Counted from the first letter of the stretch, positions 23,955 to 32,110 are shown. The stretch is 37,153 bases of DNA from Cyclobacteriaceae bacterium (GCA_016786495.1 JAEUUJ010000042.1:1-37153); one strand, 5' to 3'. Notes: a model not told the origin generated them from the sequence alone. Translations and numbers: made by a program.

Positions 23955-25325
23955 TTAACTGAGTTGATATTCGGGTAATGACATCAGTCCGATAAATATT
24001 CTTTTGATCTGCTCCGGCTCGTCTTTCGCGTTGTCGGCCAGTCTGGCAACCAATGCTTTGTTTTCCGCGGAAGCGGAGCACACGAGCAGATGTTCCTCAA
24101 CTGCATCGAGCGTTTGTGGTGTCGTTGATTTAATGAACTTATTAGTCAGCAGGATTACGTTCGTCACGTAGGAGATTTTGCTTGCCTTATTGGCTTTGTT
24201 AGAGTCGTTGTTTACGTCACCGTCATCTTTGGCATCGAATTCAGAAGCAATATTATTGAATAACAGTGCTGGTAGCGACATCCGGAAGGTAAGGCTTGAG
24301 CTGTCGATCCACTCTTTCCCGTTAGGCCAGCCGCTCACGTTCGGTGGCTGCAGTAAAACCTGGCCGAGTGCTTTCTGTAAGTATGTAATGTTAAGCGGAT
24401 TATTGAACGTTCCGCCTGTGTGAGTTTGTATGCCCGCCAGTAACTCTACGGGCGACTTGATGCGATTACCGACAAGTTTCTTGTCGTAAAACCAGTCGCT
24501 GGAGTACATTTCAAGCAACAATCTTTGAATGTCGTAACCGGATTTATAGAATGCATCACGTAATGACTGGATTGCCTGGGGGTCAGCCTCTCCCGCAAAG
24601 AACCGGACAATTTTTCCGGTAATGAAGGTAGCCGTTTGCTTGTCTTCGAGGATCATCGTAATGATATCCTCGCCCGTAAAATTGCCGCTTTTGCCGCGAA
24701 AGGTTTTTGACCCATTGTCGTGCTGACGTGCGCGAACCACGAACTGGCCGTTTAACGGATTAAATGCCCAGCCCGTGAATGCTCTCGCTGCATTTTTGAT
24801 ATCGTCTTCCGTGTAGTTTCCCCTGCCAAGCGTAAACAGCTCCATCACTTCACGTGCGAAGTTTTCATTCGGACTGTCTTTCTTATTTTGCTGGTTGTTG
24901 AGGAACTGCAGCATGGCGGGATCTTTCGAAACAGCCATCAACAGGTTGCTGAATTTTCCCAAGGCATGTGTTCGCAACGTATTGATTTGTTGTTGCGCCA
25001 GGAAAGCGTTTCGCGACCGGCAGGCAAAATGATCATGCCAGAAGAAGGTCATTTTCTCGCGGATCACTGACTCGGTATCCGTCAACTGGTTAAACCAGGT
25101 TGCATTAAGCGTGATCAGTTCACTGCGATTTTTTTTGATTTTTTGCCGGATCATCTCCGTTTCGGTGCCCGTCTGTGCATCGGGCTTGTCTGGCTGAACC
25201 ACGTTAACAGGCTTGAGTTTAGCCTGATGCTTCAGGAGTTCGGAGGGTGATTGAGCGTTGGATTCCGGAGGCAATCCAAAGGCAACGCGACTATATAGGT
25301 GTTTTTGACGAACAGATACGGCCAT
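23955..25325 (-). CDS. DUF1800 domain-containing protein
   Basis: A 456-residue protein. Family landmarks are REKMTFFWHDHFACR, MLQFLNNQQNKKDSPNENFAREVMELFTLGRGNYTEDDIKNAARAFTGWAFN, the ARQHDNGSKTFRGKSGNFTGEDII segment, KIVRFFAG and QPPNVSGWPNGKEWID. No clear signal peptide is visible. Export might depend on its DUF1501 partner (inference). It is the first gene of the two-gene unit, with DUF1501 following after 3 bp. Biochemical function is unknown. Confidence 0.95.
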   Translation of the reverse strand: MAVSVRQKHLYSRVAFGLPPESNAQSPSELLKHQAKLKPVNVVQPDKPDAQTGTETEMIRQKIKKNRSELITLNATWFNQLTDTESVIREKMTFFWHDHFACRSRNAFLAQQQINTLRTHALGKFSNLLMAVSKDPAMLQFLNNQQNKKDSPNENFAREVMELFTLGRGNYTEDDIKNAARAFTGWAFNPLNGQFVVRARQHDNGSKTFRGKSGNFTGEDIITMILEDKQTATFITGKIVRFFAGEADPQAIQSLRDAFYKSGYDIQRLLLEMYSSDWFYDKKLVGNRIKSPVELLAGIQTHTGGTFNNPLNITYLQKALGQVLLQPPNVSGWPNGKEWIDSSSLTFRMSLPALLFNNIASEFDAKDDGDVNNDSNKANKASKISYVTNVILLTNKFIKSTTPQTLDAVEEHLLVCSASAENKALVARLADNAKDEPEQIKRIFIGLMSLPEYQLS

Positions 25326-25370
25326 AGTGCTTAGACCGCAAAAATCCTTCCCGGTTTAATCTGCCTAACG

Positions 25371-25392
25371 AAAAAGGAGCCCGAAGGCTCCT
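25371..25392 (-). terminator. Terminator with UUCG tetraloop after the TonB gene
   Basis: On the minus strand AGGAGCC-TTCG-GGCTCCT (25392-25375) is a perfect 7-bp stem closed by a stable TTCG tetraloop and followed by TTTTT (25375-25371). It lies 27 bp past the TonB stop. Confidence 0.88.
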
Positions 25393-25418
25393 CCTCAAAA
25401 CTAAACCATAAAACTACT

Positions 25419-26207
25419 TTACTTTTCGAGCTGAAACTTGATGGGCAGAACCATTTTTACGTTTACAGCCATTTTGTTTTGCAGGCCCGGTGTCCACTCG
25501 GTAAGCTTCTCAACGAGGCGAACTGCTTCTTTATCACAATCGAGATCAAATCCACGCAATATTTTAACATCTTTTACTTCCCCCTCATCACTTACCACGA
25601 ATTCAACATATACGGTTCCTTCTTTACCCATCCTGCGGGCACTGGCCGGGTAGCGCATATTTTTCTTGAGCGTTTTGATCATTCCCTCCATGCCGCCTTT
25701 GTATGCGGGCATTACTTCAACATGAATAAAAGGCTTGCTGGGTGGCGCTACCGTAGTGTTACCTTCTGTGCCGGTGTCAATCCCGGTTGCTCCGGTATCA
25801 AGTCCGGCATTTGCATCCTCTGTTCCCTCAGTACCGGTAGACGAGGTTGCTGGCTGTGGATCAGGTTCCACCGGATCAGGCTCAGTTGTCGCGACAGGTG
25901 GGAGGTTGACGCTGGCAGTTCTTTTTACGGGCTGACTGGATTTGGGCTGGTCAATCGGAATAACGATCGGTTTGACACCGAAGTCGATTACGAGATCATC
26001 TGCTTCCAATGGAGATAAAATTGCGGACGTGCGGCCTGTTATTCCCGCAACGATGAGAATTGAAATCAAGATTCCAATCCCTGTAAGCGCTCCCTTTAAT
26101 AATTCATTGGAGTAACCTTGCCGCATGGCGTATGCACCGTACGCTTTGTTCCGGTTCTCGAAGATGAGGTCATCCCAACTTCGGATTTTTTGTTCCTGAT
26201 TTTCCAT
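25419..26207 (-). CDS. Energy transducer TonB
   Basis: A 262-residue protein. The N-terminus has the Bacteroidota TonB start WDDLIFENRNKAYGAYAMRQGY, then a transmembrane helix (about 36-57) and a periplasmic Pro/Thr/Glu linker (about 80-150, with PDPVEPDPQPA). The C-terminal TonB domain has MRYPASARRMGKEGTVYVEFVV and KLTEWTPGLQNKMAVNVKMVLPIKF. It transmits ExbBD energy to outer-membrane receptors. No ExbB/D or receptor lies next to it, so it is an orphan copy. It is monocistronic with a strong terminator. Confidence 0.93.
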   Translation of the reverse strand: MENQEQKIRSWDDLIFENRNKAYGAYAMRQGYSNELLKGALTGIGILISILIVAGITGRTSAILSPLEADDLVIDFGVKPIVIPIDQPKSSQPVKRTASVNLPPVATTEPDPVEPDPQPATSSTGTEGTEDANAGLDTGATGIDTGTEGNTTVAPPSKPFIHVEVMPAYKGGMEGMIKTLKKNMRYPASARRMGKEGTVYVEFVVSDEGEVKDVKILRGFDLDCDKEAVRLVEKLTEWTPGLQNKMAVNVKMVLPIKFQLEK

Positions 26208-26325
26208 AGCCTGAAGATTTTTGGTTTGGTAATCTTTTCTTCAGAATACGGACCTCGCTAAAAAGTCACAGCCGCAGGGCAGGTATCAAAAATTTCTGAT
26301 GCCAAAAGAGAAGCAAAGGCCTTTT

Positions 26326-26601
26326 TCAGGGTGTTTTAGCTGGCACAGAATTTTGTTCTGTTTTCGGCGACTGCTGTTTTTTCTTTTCCTGCTCCCGATC
26401 TAGCATAATTTTCCAGACGGAAATAAAAATCAGCGACAATACGAAAGCTGTGAGTGCCAGGGAGTATAAAAATATCCGAAGGGCTCGTTTGTAGCGCTTG
26501 TGACGGGCGTGTTGTTTGAGCAAAGCGGGATAGTTCCTGTATTGTTGCAGGTTGTCCGGAGTCAGGATTTTCTTCCGTATTTTAATTTCAACCTTTCCCA
26601 T
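26326..26601 (-). CDS. Small single-pass membrane protein overlapping the sigma factor gene
   Basis: A 91-residue protein I do not recognise. A basic N-terminal cytoplasmic half (about 1-40) is followed by one transmembrane helix (about 42-65, ALRIFLYSLALTAFVLSLIFISVW) and a short Lys/Gln/Pro-rich tail. Its start lies 14 bp inside the 3' end of the sigma factor gene, so the two are translationally coupled. That context would suit an anti-sigma factor or sigma-regulated membrane partner, but there is no recognisable zinc or ASD anti-sigma motif. Confidence 0.75.
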   Translation of the reverse strand: MGKVEIKIRKKILTPDNLQQYRNYPALLKQHARHKRYKRALRIFLYSLALTAFVLSLIFISVWKIMLDREQEKKKQQSPKTEQNSVPAKTP

Positions 26602-27154
26602 CGTATTTGATCTTCAATTTAAAATTTTTGCGGAGGCTGTCCAGCGCACGATACGTTCTCATCTTTGCTCCGCTTTCGGTGATGTCGAGGATAAAAGCAA
26701 TCTCCTTGAAATCTTTGTCCTCAAAAAATCTCAGGTTCAATACTTCCAGCATTTCGGCCGGAAGTTCGGCCAGGTAGCCCAGCAAGCGTTCAATCATTTC
26801 TTCGTCCCAGCCATCGTTGGCTTGTTCGTAGAGCGTTCGCACAATACCTTCTTCCAGGCTGAACGTTTTCGCACGCTTGCGTTTGCGGTAGTAGCGGTTT
26901 ACCTCGTTGGCGGCAATCTTATAGAACCACGCAGAAACCGGAACGCCCCGGAAGGTAAACTTTCCGGCATTGTTAAGTGCGCTGAGAAATGTTTGTGAAC
27001 ACAAATCTCCCGCTACGTCTTCATCATCAATTTGCCGGTAGATGAAACTGAAAATCCGGTCGAAGTATTTTTTATACAGCAAGCCGAACGCATCGGGATT
27101 GGTCCGCGATTTCTCGAGAATACTGTACTCTTCACGGATTTCTTGTTCCGACAT
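26588..27154 (-). CDS. Sigma-70 family RNA polymerase sigma factor (ECF-type)
   Basis: A 188-residue protein. Region 2 includes FGLLYKKYFDRIFSFIYRQI, DVAGDLCSQTFLSAL and the FRGVPVSAWFYKIAANEVNRYYRKRKR helix. Region 4 has LNLRFFEDKDFKEIAFILDITESGAKMRTYRALDSLRK. Region 3 is absent, as in ECF sigma factors. The overlapping downstream membrane protein may be functionally linked. The target regulon is unknown. It is divergent from the DUF2157 gene. Confidence 0.93.
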   Translation of the reverse strand: MSEQEIREEYSILEKSRTNPDAFGLLYKKYFDRIFSFIYRQIDDEDVAGDLCSQTFLSALNNAGKFTFRGVPVSAWFYKIAANEVNRYYRKRKRAKTFSLEEGIVRTLYEQANDGWDEEMIERLLGYLAELPAEMLEVLNLRFFEDKDFKEIAFILDITESGAKMRTYRALDSLRKNFKLKIKYDGKG

Positions 27155-27273
27155 ACTCGGGTTGCGGGTTCGGGTTTAAGATACTTAAAATCAATAATAC
27201 AGTAACCCGCGTTTCGTCACGGTATTTTTAATGTATTTTTTGGTACTTTAGGCTGTCTTACCCCGCTTTCAGC

Positions 27274-28563
27274 ATGCGCAATTCTATACTGGACGATCTG
27301 GACGAGTTGCTTTCCCAGCAGGTGATTACCGAAGAGGATGCATCCCGGATTCGGAATTACTATGGCCGAAAACCGCAGCCACCCAATAACCGGCTGGTGA
27401 TCATCTTTGGAGTTTTGGGTTCGTTGCTTGTGGGCATGGGTATTATTTTAATTCTGGCGCACAATTGGGATAACCTGCCAAAATTTATCAAGTTGGCGGT
27501 GGCACTGCTACCCTTATTGGCCGGACAGGCATTGTGCGGGTATCTGCTTGAGAAAAAATCGGCTAGTATCGCCTGGCGCGAAGGTGCGTCCGTGTTTGTG
27601 ATGTTTGCAATTGCGACAGCCATTTCGATTGTTAGTCAGGTGTACCACATCGAAGGAAACTTCGGTAACTTTTTATTTGTGTGGATGCTGCTTACGTTGC
27701 CGGTCATCTATGTCATGCAATCATCGGCTGTGTCGTTGTTGTTCTGGATGGGGATTACCTGGTACGCGTGCGAAGATGGATACTTTCAATTCCATAGTGG
27801 TATCGTTTACAAATACTGGTTGCTCGCACTGGCCGCTGTGCCGTTTTATTGGCAACGATGCAAAACGGCCATCCACTCCAATAACACGAACCTGCACCAT
27901 TGGATTGTGGCTATTTCGCTAACCATTGTACTGGGTACATTCACAGAAGATGCATGGGAACTTATCATGCCTGCGTATATTTTCTTGTTTGGTGTGTTTA
28001 TCCTGTTTGCGCAAACTTCTGTGTTTCAGGAAACCCGTTTGTTCGCCAATGCGTACCTCATACTTGGGAGTTTCGGGAGTGTGGTGCTGTTGCTGTCGTT
28101 GAGTTTTGATTGGTATTGGGATTACATTGCTCACCAAACATTCGATGATTGGCCGGGCTCCTCCGAACTGTTGGTGTGTTTGCTTCTCCTGGGTGTTAGC
28201 GTATTGTTCTTTGTGGTGCTCAACAAGCGCACGGGCGCCAAAACACTTATTTCGAAAAGCTACGTTGTACCCGTATTCCTGATGTTGTTTTTGCTCGGGG
28301 TTAATAATCCCGCGTCCACACAGGTTCTGGTGAACATATTTATTCTGGTACTGGCGATCTACACCATCCGCGAAGGTTCGCAGGCTGATCATCTCGGAAG
28401 GATGAATTACGGGCTGGTGATTCTTACGCTGCTGATCATCTGCCGTTTTTTTGACACGGACCTCACGTTTGTAGTCAGGGGATTGCTGTTTGTAGCCGTA
28501 GGCCTTGGCTTTTTCGCGCTGAATTACAGGATGATTAAAAAAAGGAGGGATCAACAGCCATGA
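27274..28563 (+). CDS. DUF2157 domain-containing membrane protein
   Basis: A 429-residue protein. The N-terminal 35 residues form a short soluble helix-rich segment (LDELLSQQVITEEDASRIRNYY). About eleven to twelve transmembrane helices follow, starting with VIIFGVLGSLLVGMGIILILAHNWDNLP, the DUF2157 signature. Function is unknown. The stop TGA overlaps the ATG of the next gene (ATGA at 28560-28563), and DUF2157 and GDYXXLXY proteins are regularly adjacent, so they probably form a membrane complex. Confidence 0.93.
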   Translation: MRNSILDDLDELLSQQVITEEDASRIRNYYGRKPQPPNNRLVIIFGVLGSLLVGMGIILILAHNWDNLPKFIKLAVALLPLLAGQALCGYLLEKKSASIAWREGASVFVMFAIATAISIVSQVYHIEGNFGNFLFVWMLLTLPVIYVMQSSAVSLLFWMGITWYACEDGYFQFHSGIVYKYWLLALAAVPFYWQRCKTAIHSNNTNLHHWIVAISLTIVLGTFTEDAWELIMPAYIFLFGVFILFAQTSVFQETRLFANAYLILGSFGSVVLLLSLSFDWYWDYIAHQTFDDWPGSSELLVCLLLLGVSVLFFVVLNKRTGAKTLISKSYVVPVFLMLFLLGVNNPASTQVLVNIFILVLAIYTIREGSQADHLGRMNYGLVILTLLIICRFFDTDLTFVVRGLLFVAVGLGFFALNYRMIKKRRDQQP

Positions 28564-29135
28564 AAAAACTGATACTTCCGGCGTTTGCCCTGATGGTGCT
28601 CGCCCAATGGGCTGTGCCCATTAAGATGATTATTGAAAGTGAATCGGTGTTGACTTCCGGCACGGAATATAAGTTCAGGACGGCCCCGATTGATCCGTCT
28701 GATCCTTTCCGGGGTAAATACGTAACACTGCGCTTTGATGCTGAGCAGTTTGAGACCGATACCACCTACAAGTTTTCAGATGGCGAAGAAGTTTACGCGC
28801 TGCTATCGGTTGATTCTGCCGGTTTCGCCCGGATCAGCAAGCTTTATCCCGGTCACCCGACCGATGCGGCCGATAACATCCTGAAAACACGTGTGAATTA
28901 TGCATCCATTTATAATGGAAGGCAATCGATCAGTCTGAACTTTTCGTTTGATCGATTTTATGTCGAGGAATCCAAAGCGTCTGAGACCGAACGTGTGTAT
29001 TGGCAAACGCAACGTGATTCCGCGCAAGTCGCATATGCACTCATACGGTTGAAAAACGGCGAGGGAATTATCCGGGAACTGATGATCAATGATCGTCCGA
29101 TTCTTGAAATCGTGCGTGAATCGAATGAAAAGTAA
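28560..29135 (+). CDS. GDYXXLXY domain-containing protein
   Basis: A 191-residue protein with one N-terminal transmembrane or signal segment (MKKLILPAFALMVLAQWAVP) and a periplasmic beta-rich domain. The family motif appears as DPFRGKYVTLRF (about residues 50-61), a variant in which the GDY start reads GKY. The final part, RLKNGEGIIRELMINDRPI, is also typical. It is translationally coupled to DUF2157 by a 4-bp overlap. Function is unknown. Confidence 0.9.
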   Translation: MKKLILPAFALMVLAQWAVPIKMIIESESVLTSGTEYKFRTAPIDPSDPFRGKYVTLRFDAEQFETDTTYKFSDGEEVYALLSVDSAGFARISKLYPGHPTDAADNILKTRVNYASIYNGRQSISLNFSFDRFYVEESKASETERVYWQTQRDSAQVAYALIRLKNGEGIIRELMINDRPILEIVRESNEK

Positions 29136-29186
29136 CGCACAAAATAATTTTTTCGCGGCCGCTCATTATTCTGTAACCATTTTCAA

Positions 29187-29313
29187 CATCTTTGCGTAAG
29201 CAAATTCATTAATCGACAACGAACCATGAAGTTGGTATTCTGAGTCCTGTCTACGGACTGGACGACTTGGCACTCCGCCAATTTTACTTTCCAACACCCG
29301 CGCTGTGCGGGGT
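29187..29313 (+). ncRNA. Structured leader RNA (candidate cis-regulator) upstream of MATE exporter
   Basis: CATCTTTG (29187-29194) resembles a -7 element. Three consecutive hairpins follow: AGTCC-TGTCTAC-GGACT (29243-29259), TTGGC-ACTCC-GCCAA (29267-29281) and CCCGC-GCTGT-GCGGG (29297-29311). The last is followed by an AT-rich stretch. The reading frame ATG AAG TTG GTA TTC TGA (29226-29243) ends at the foot of the first hairpin. No riboswitch class I know matches. It could be a cis-regulatory RNA, an attenuator with a leader peptide, or a small RNA. Confidence 0.45.
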
Positions 29314-29348
29314 ATTTAATTCATTCATAACTTATTAACTGGGTTTGT

Positions 29349-30743
29349 ATGTCATTTTCTACAAAACTGACTTCTTTTTTTCGTTTACTTAAACAGGCTA
29401 TCCAGGGTAAAGAAGAAAATTTTACCGAGGGTAGCATTGACCGGGCAATTTTTTTGCTCAGCGTTCCAATGGTACTCGAGATGCTCATGGAATCGCTGTT
29501 TGCGGTTGTCGACATCTTCTTTGTGAGTCGCCTCGGTGACAATGATGCTATTGCAACCATTGGCTTAACGGAATCTGTTCTCACGATTATCTATTCTCTG
29601 GCCATGGGTATCAGCATGGGTGCAACGGCTATGGTGGCGCGAAGGGTGGGAGAGAAAGATATTCCGGCCGCACAGGTTGCGGCAGCGCAAGCTATCTATA
29701 TCGGCATCGGACTTTCGTTACTGATCAGTGTAGTGGGGATTCTGTTTGCAACGGACATTCTTCATCTCATGGGTGCCAGCCAGTCGCTCATTCAAAATAA
29801 TTCGGGCTATACCCGATTGATGCTGATTGGAAACATCACGATTGTGATGCTCTTCATCATCAACGGTATTTTCCGGGGAGCGGGTAACGCAGCTATTGCA
29901 ATGCGGTCGCTTATCATTTCCAACAGTCTGAACATTGCTTTGGCGCCAATATTCATCCTCGTTTTAAAAATGGGTGTTCAGGGTGCAGCGGTGGCTACCA
30001 TGATTGGCAGGGGAACGGGCGTTTTATATCAGGTTTATCACCTTACCAGGGGAAAAGGTTTGATCCGGTTAAACGTTAATAACCTGGCGGTGCGGTGGGA
30101 TATTATTTGGCGGCTGATCAAAGTTTCGGCCGGAGGCACCGGTCAGTTTATCATCGCCTCTGCAAGTTGGATATTTCTGGTTCGCATTATTTCTACGTTT
30201 GGAAGTGCAGCGTTGGCTGGTTATACCATCGGTATTCGTGTAATCGTGTTTGCTATTATGCCTGCCTGGGGAATGGCTAATGCAGCAGCAACGCTTGTGG
30301 GGCAAAATCTGGGAGCGGGATTACCTGAGCGTGCCGAGAAGTCTGTTTATCGTTCGGCTTTCCTGAACATGATCTTTCTGGGGATTGTAACTGTTATTTT
30401 CTATACGCTTGCCGGACCGATTGTCGGAATTTATACGGACGATCCTACGGTTTTACAGAGCGGAATGCAATGCCTGAAAATCGTCAGTCTGGGATATGTG
30501 TTTTATGCGTATGGGATGGTCATTATTCAGTCGTTTAATGGTGCGGGCGATACGCTTACGCCCACCATACTGAACGTGTTTGGATTCTGGCTTTTCCAGA
30601 TTCCATTTGCTTACCTGATGGCGATTGTACTGGATTTCAAAACAACAGGCGCATATATCGCAATCGTTTCGGCCGAATCAGCGATGGCCATTGCTGCGAT
30701 TCTCATCTTCCGGAGAGGAAAGTGGAAGAATGTGAAAATATAG
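29349..30743 (+). CDS. MATE family efflux transporter
   Basis: A 464-residue protein with about twelve transmembrane helices in two six-helix halves. The first half starts ERAIFLLSVPMVLEMLMESLFAVVDIFFVSRLGDNDAIATIGLTES (here with DRAIFLL), a typical MATE/NorM motif, and includes GMGATAMVARRVG-like SMGATAMVARRVGEKD. The second half has NAAATLVGQNLGAGLPERAEKS. It exports cationic drugs or metabolites by Na+ or H+ antiport; the substrate is unknown. It stands alone behind a 213-bp gap with a three-hairpin leader, suggesting inducible expression. Confidence 0.94.
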   Translation: MSFSTKLTSFFRLLKQAIQGKEENFTEGSIDRAIFLLSVPMVLEMLMESLFAVVDIFFVSRLGDNDAIATIGLTESVLTIIYSLAMGISMGATAMVARRVGEKDIPAAQVAAAQAIYIGIGLSLLISVVGILFATDILHLMGASQSLIQNNSGYTRLMLIGNITIVMLFIINGIFRGAGNAAIAMRSLIISNSLNIALAPIFILVLKMGVQGAAVATMIGRGTGVLYQVYHLTRGKGLIRLNVNNLAVRWDIIWRLIKVSAGGTGQFIIASASWIFLVRIISTFGSAALAGYTIGIRVIVFAIMPAWGMANAAATLVGQNLGAGLPERAEKSVYRSAFLNMIFLGIVTVIFYTLAGPIVGIYTDDPTVLQSGMQCLKIVSLGYVFYAYGMVIIQSFNGAGDTLTPTILNVFGFWLFQIPFAYLMAIVLDFKTTGAYIAIVSAESAMAIAAILIFRRGKWKNVKI

Positions 30744-30766
30744 TCGCACCAGCAGTTTATGTCTTT

Positions 30767-30820
30767 GATCTTTAGTCTTTAGTGGTTGGGTTTTTCAACT
30801 TTAACTAAGGACTAAAGATC
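30767..30820. repeat. Long palindrome between convergent genes (terminator or REP-like element)
   Basis: GATCTTTAGTCTTTAGT (30767-30783) and ACTAAGGACTAAAGATC (30804-30820) form a 17-bp stem with one G-T wobble around a 20-nt loop. The loop contains a small inner pair, GTTG/CAAC. It lies between the MATE gene (plus) and the coiled-coil gene (minus). It may terminate both transcripts, but the repetitive 'CTTTAGT' wording also suits an interspersed palindromic repeat. Confidence 0.55.
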
Positions 30821-30839
30821 TGGATTAGCTGTTGCGATA

Positions 30840-31118
30840 CTATTGACTTTCCTTCTTCTTGGTAAAGGCCGCCTTAAACGCGTTGTTGAGTTGTTCACCT
30901 GCCTTTTTCAGGTTGGCTTCAACTTCCTTCCAGCGTTCCTTATCTTTTGCCTGCTTTTTGAGTTCTTCGGCTGATTCTTTCAGTTCTTCGAAACGCGACT
31001 TGAGTTCTTTCTGAAGATGTTCGCTGGCTTCATTTACTTCGACCACGAAGTCATCCAGACGTTTGCCGAAGTTCTTAAAGGCTTTTTCGGCTTTACCTTG
31101 TTCTTCCTTGTTTTCCAT
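30840..31118 (-). CDS. Small charged coiled-coil protein, unknown function
   Basis: A 92-residue, highly charged, predicted all-helical protein (RFEELKESAEELKKQAKDKERWKEVEANLKKAGEQL) with heptad-like spacing. It lacks a signal peptide and membrane segment. The composition resembles stress-type or LEA/apolipoprotein-like helical proteins common in Bacteroidota. I assign no function. It ends near the palindrome at 30767-30820. Confidence 0.75.
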   Translation of the reverse strand: MENKEEQGKAEKAFKNFGKRLDDFVVEVNEASEHLQKELKSRFEELKESAEELKKQAKDKERWKEVEANLKKAGEQLNNAFKAAFTKKKESQ

Positions 31119-31215
31119 AAAAAATCCCGTGATCGTACAAGTTAACGAATTCCGTACACAAGGGTTATCCCATGCCGCAAAACGGGCTTCGTAATCGTTT
31201 ACAGCGTAGGCAAAG

Positions 31216-31281
31216 TCACCTGAAAAGTTATTATCGGGAAACAGTTTTCAATTCCCTGCTGACGTTATAACTTTCAGGTGA
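31216..31281 (+). promoter_or_regulatory. Large interrupted palindrome upstream of the lipoprotein-cmk unit
   Basis: TCACCTGAAAAGTTAT (31216-31231) and ATAACTTTCAGGTGA (31267-31281) pair over 15 bp with one bulged A. The loop contains GGGAA (31236-31240)/TTCCC (31252-31256). It ends 15 bp before the GTG at 31296. It could be an operator or, if transcribed, a long leader hairpin covering the AGGTGA sequence next to ATG CGC TAA (31285-31293). Confidence 0.5.
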
Positions 31282-31295
31282 AAAATGCGCTAAAC

Positions 31296-31418
31296 GTGAA
31301 AAAAACAATTGTTTTTGTTCTTGCCCTCGCGGTGATCGTAAGCTGCGGATCGCATAACAAGCATCACAAGAAGCTGAAACCGGGTAAACCGATTCCCTGT
31401 CCTACAAAAGATTGCTGA
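31296..31418 (+). CDS. Small lipoprotein (40 residues), GTG start
   Basis: From GTG 31296 the frame encodes 40 residues beginning MKKTIVFVLALAVIVSCGSH, with stop TGA at 31416-31418. It has a lipoprotein signal peptide with a VSC lipobox (Cys17). The mature part is only 24 residues, rich in Lys and His (HNKHHKKLKPGK), and ends PCPTKDC with two more Cys. The stop shares its last base with the cmk ATG (TGATG), which supports real translation and coupling. The function is unknown; metal binding by the His/Cys residues is a guess. Confidence 0.65.
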   Translation: MKKTIVFVLALAVIVSCGSHNKHHKKLKPGKPIPCPTKDC

Positions 31419-32110
31419 TGAGTAAGTTCCGAAAAATGGTGATCGCGATTGATGGCTACTCGGCCTGCGGAAAAAGTACTACGGCTAAGGAAGTCGCGCG
31501 TATTTTAGGATACCGCTACATCGATTCGGGAGCCATGTACCGCGCGGTGACCTTATATTTTCTGGATAACCACGTTTCGCTCTCTAATCCGAAGGAAATT
31601 CTTAAAGCGCTTTCGCAGATTCACATTGCGTTTAAAGTGAATTCGAAAGGTATGTCGGAGACCTATCTTAACAACCTGAACGTTGAAAAGGAGATTCGCA
31701 AAATGCGCATTTCTGAAAAGGTAAGCCCGGTAAGCGCGATTAAGGACGTTCGGATAGCGATGGTAGAACAACAGCGCAGGATGGGAAAGGAGAAGGCGAT
31801 CGTGATGGATGGCCGCGACATCGGAACGGTAGTTTTTCCGAATGCAGAATTGAAATTTTTCATGACAGCCGATATGGTTGTACGGGCGGTTCGCAGACAA
31901 AAAGAACTTCTTGAAAATGATCGCCTGGTTGACCTTGATGAAGTAATTGAAAATATCGCTCAACGCGACAAGATCGACACCACGCGCAAGGAGAGCCCGC
32001 TGCGCCAGGCACCTGATGCAATCGTGATCGACACTACGCACATTACAGTGGATGAACAAGTGGATGAAGTGGTGCGTCAGGCCGTGAGCAAAGCATTAAA
32101 AACTACCTGA
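31418..32110 (+). CDS. cmk: (d)CMP kinase (cytidylate kinase)
   Basis: A 230-residue protein from ATG 31418 (MSKFRKMVIAIDGYSACGKST). The P-loop is GYSACGKST (13-21). Further family motifs are YRYIDSGAMYRAVTLYFL, VVMDGRDIGTVVFPNAELKFF-like IVMDGRDIGTVVFPNAELKFF, and the C-terminal Arg-rich lid (RREKELL/RDKIDTTRKESPLRQAPDA). It phosphorylates CMP and dCMP. It is coupled at both ends: its start overlaps the lipoprotein stop by 1 base, and its stop overlaps the DUF502 start by 1 base. Confidence 0.96.
   Translation: MSKFRKMVIAIDGYSACGKSTTAKEVARILGYRYIDSGAMYRAVTLYFLDNHVSLSNPKEILKALSQIHIAFKVNSKGMSETYLNNLNVEKEIRKMRISEKVSPVSAIKDVRIAMVEQQRRMGKEKAIVMDGRDIGTVVFPNAELKFFMTADMVVRAVRRQKELLENDRLVDLDEVIENIAQRDKIDTTRKESPLRQAPDAIVIDTTHITVDEQVDEVVRQAVSKALKTT

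Noticed and set aside
22752-25325. DUF1501/DUF1800 pair as a possible novel system
   Set aside because: The pairing is widespread and already known, although its biochemistry is not; nothing unusual is added here.
26315-26324. AAAGGCCTTT palindrome just past the small membrane protein gene
   Set aside because: A 10-bp palindrome without a loop cannot form a good hairpin, and the tail on the minus strand is not T-rich enough to call a terminator.
29226-29243. MKLVF mini-frame as a definite leader peptide
   Set aside because: Five codons with no ribosome-binding signal or codon bias can arise by chance; it is kept only as part of the leader observation.
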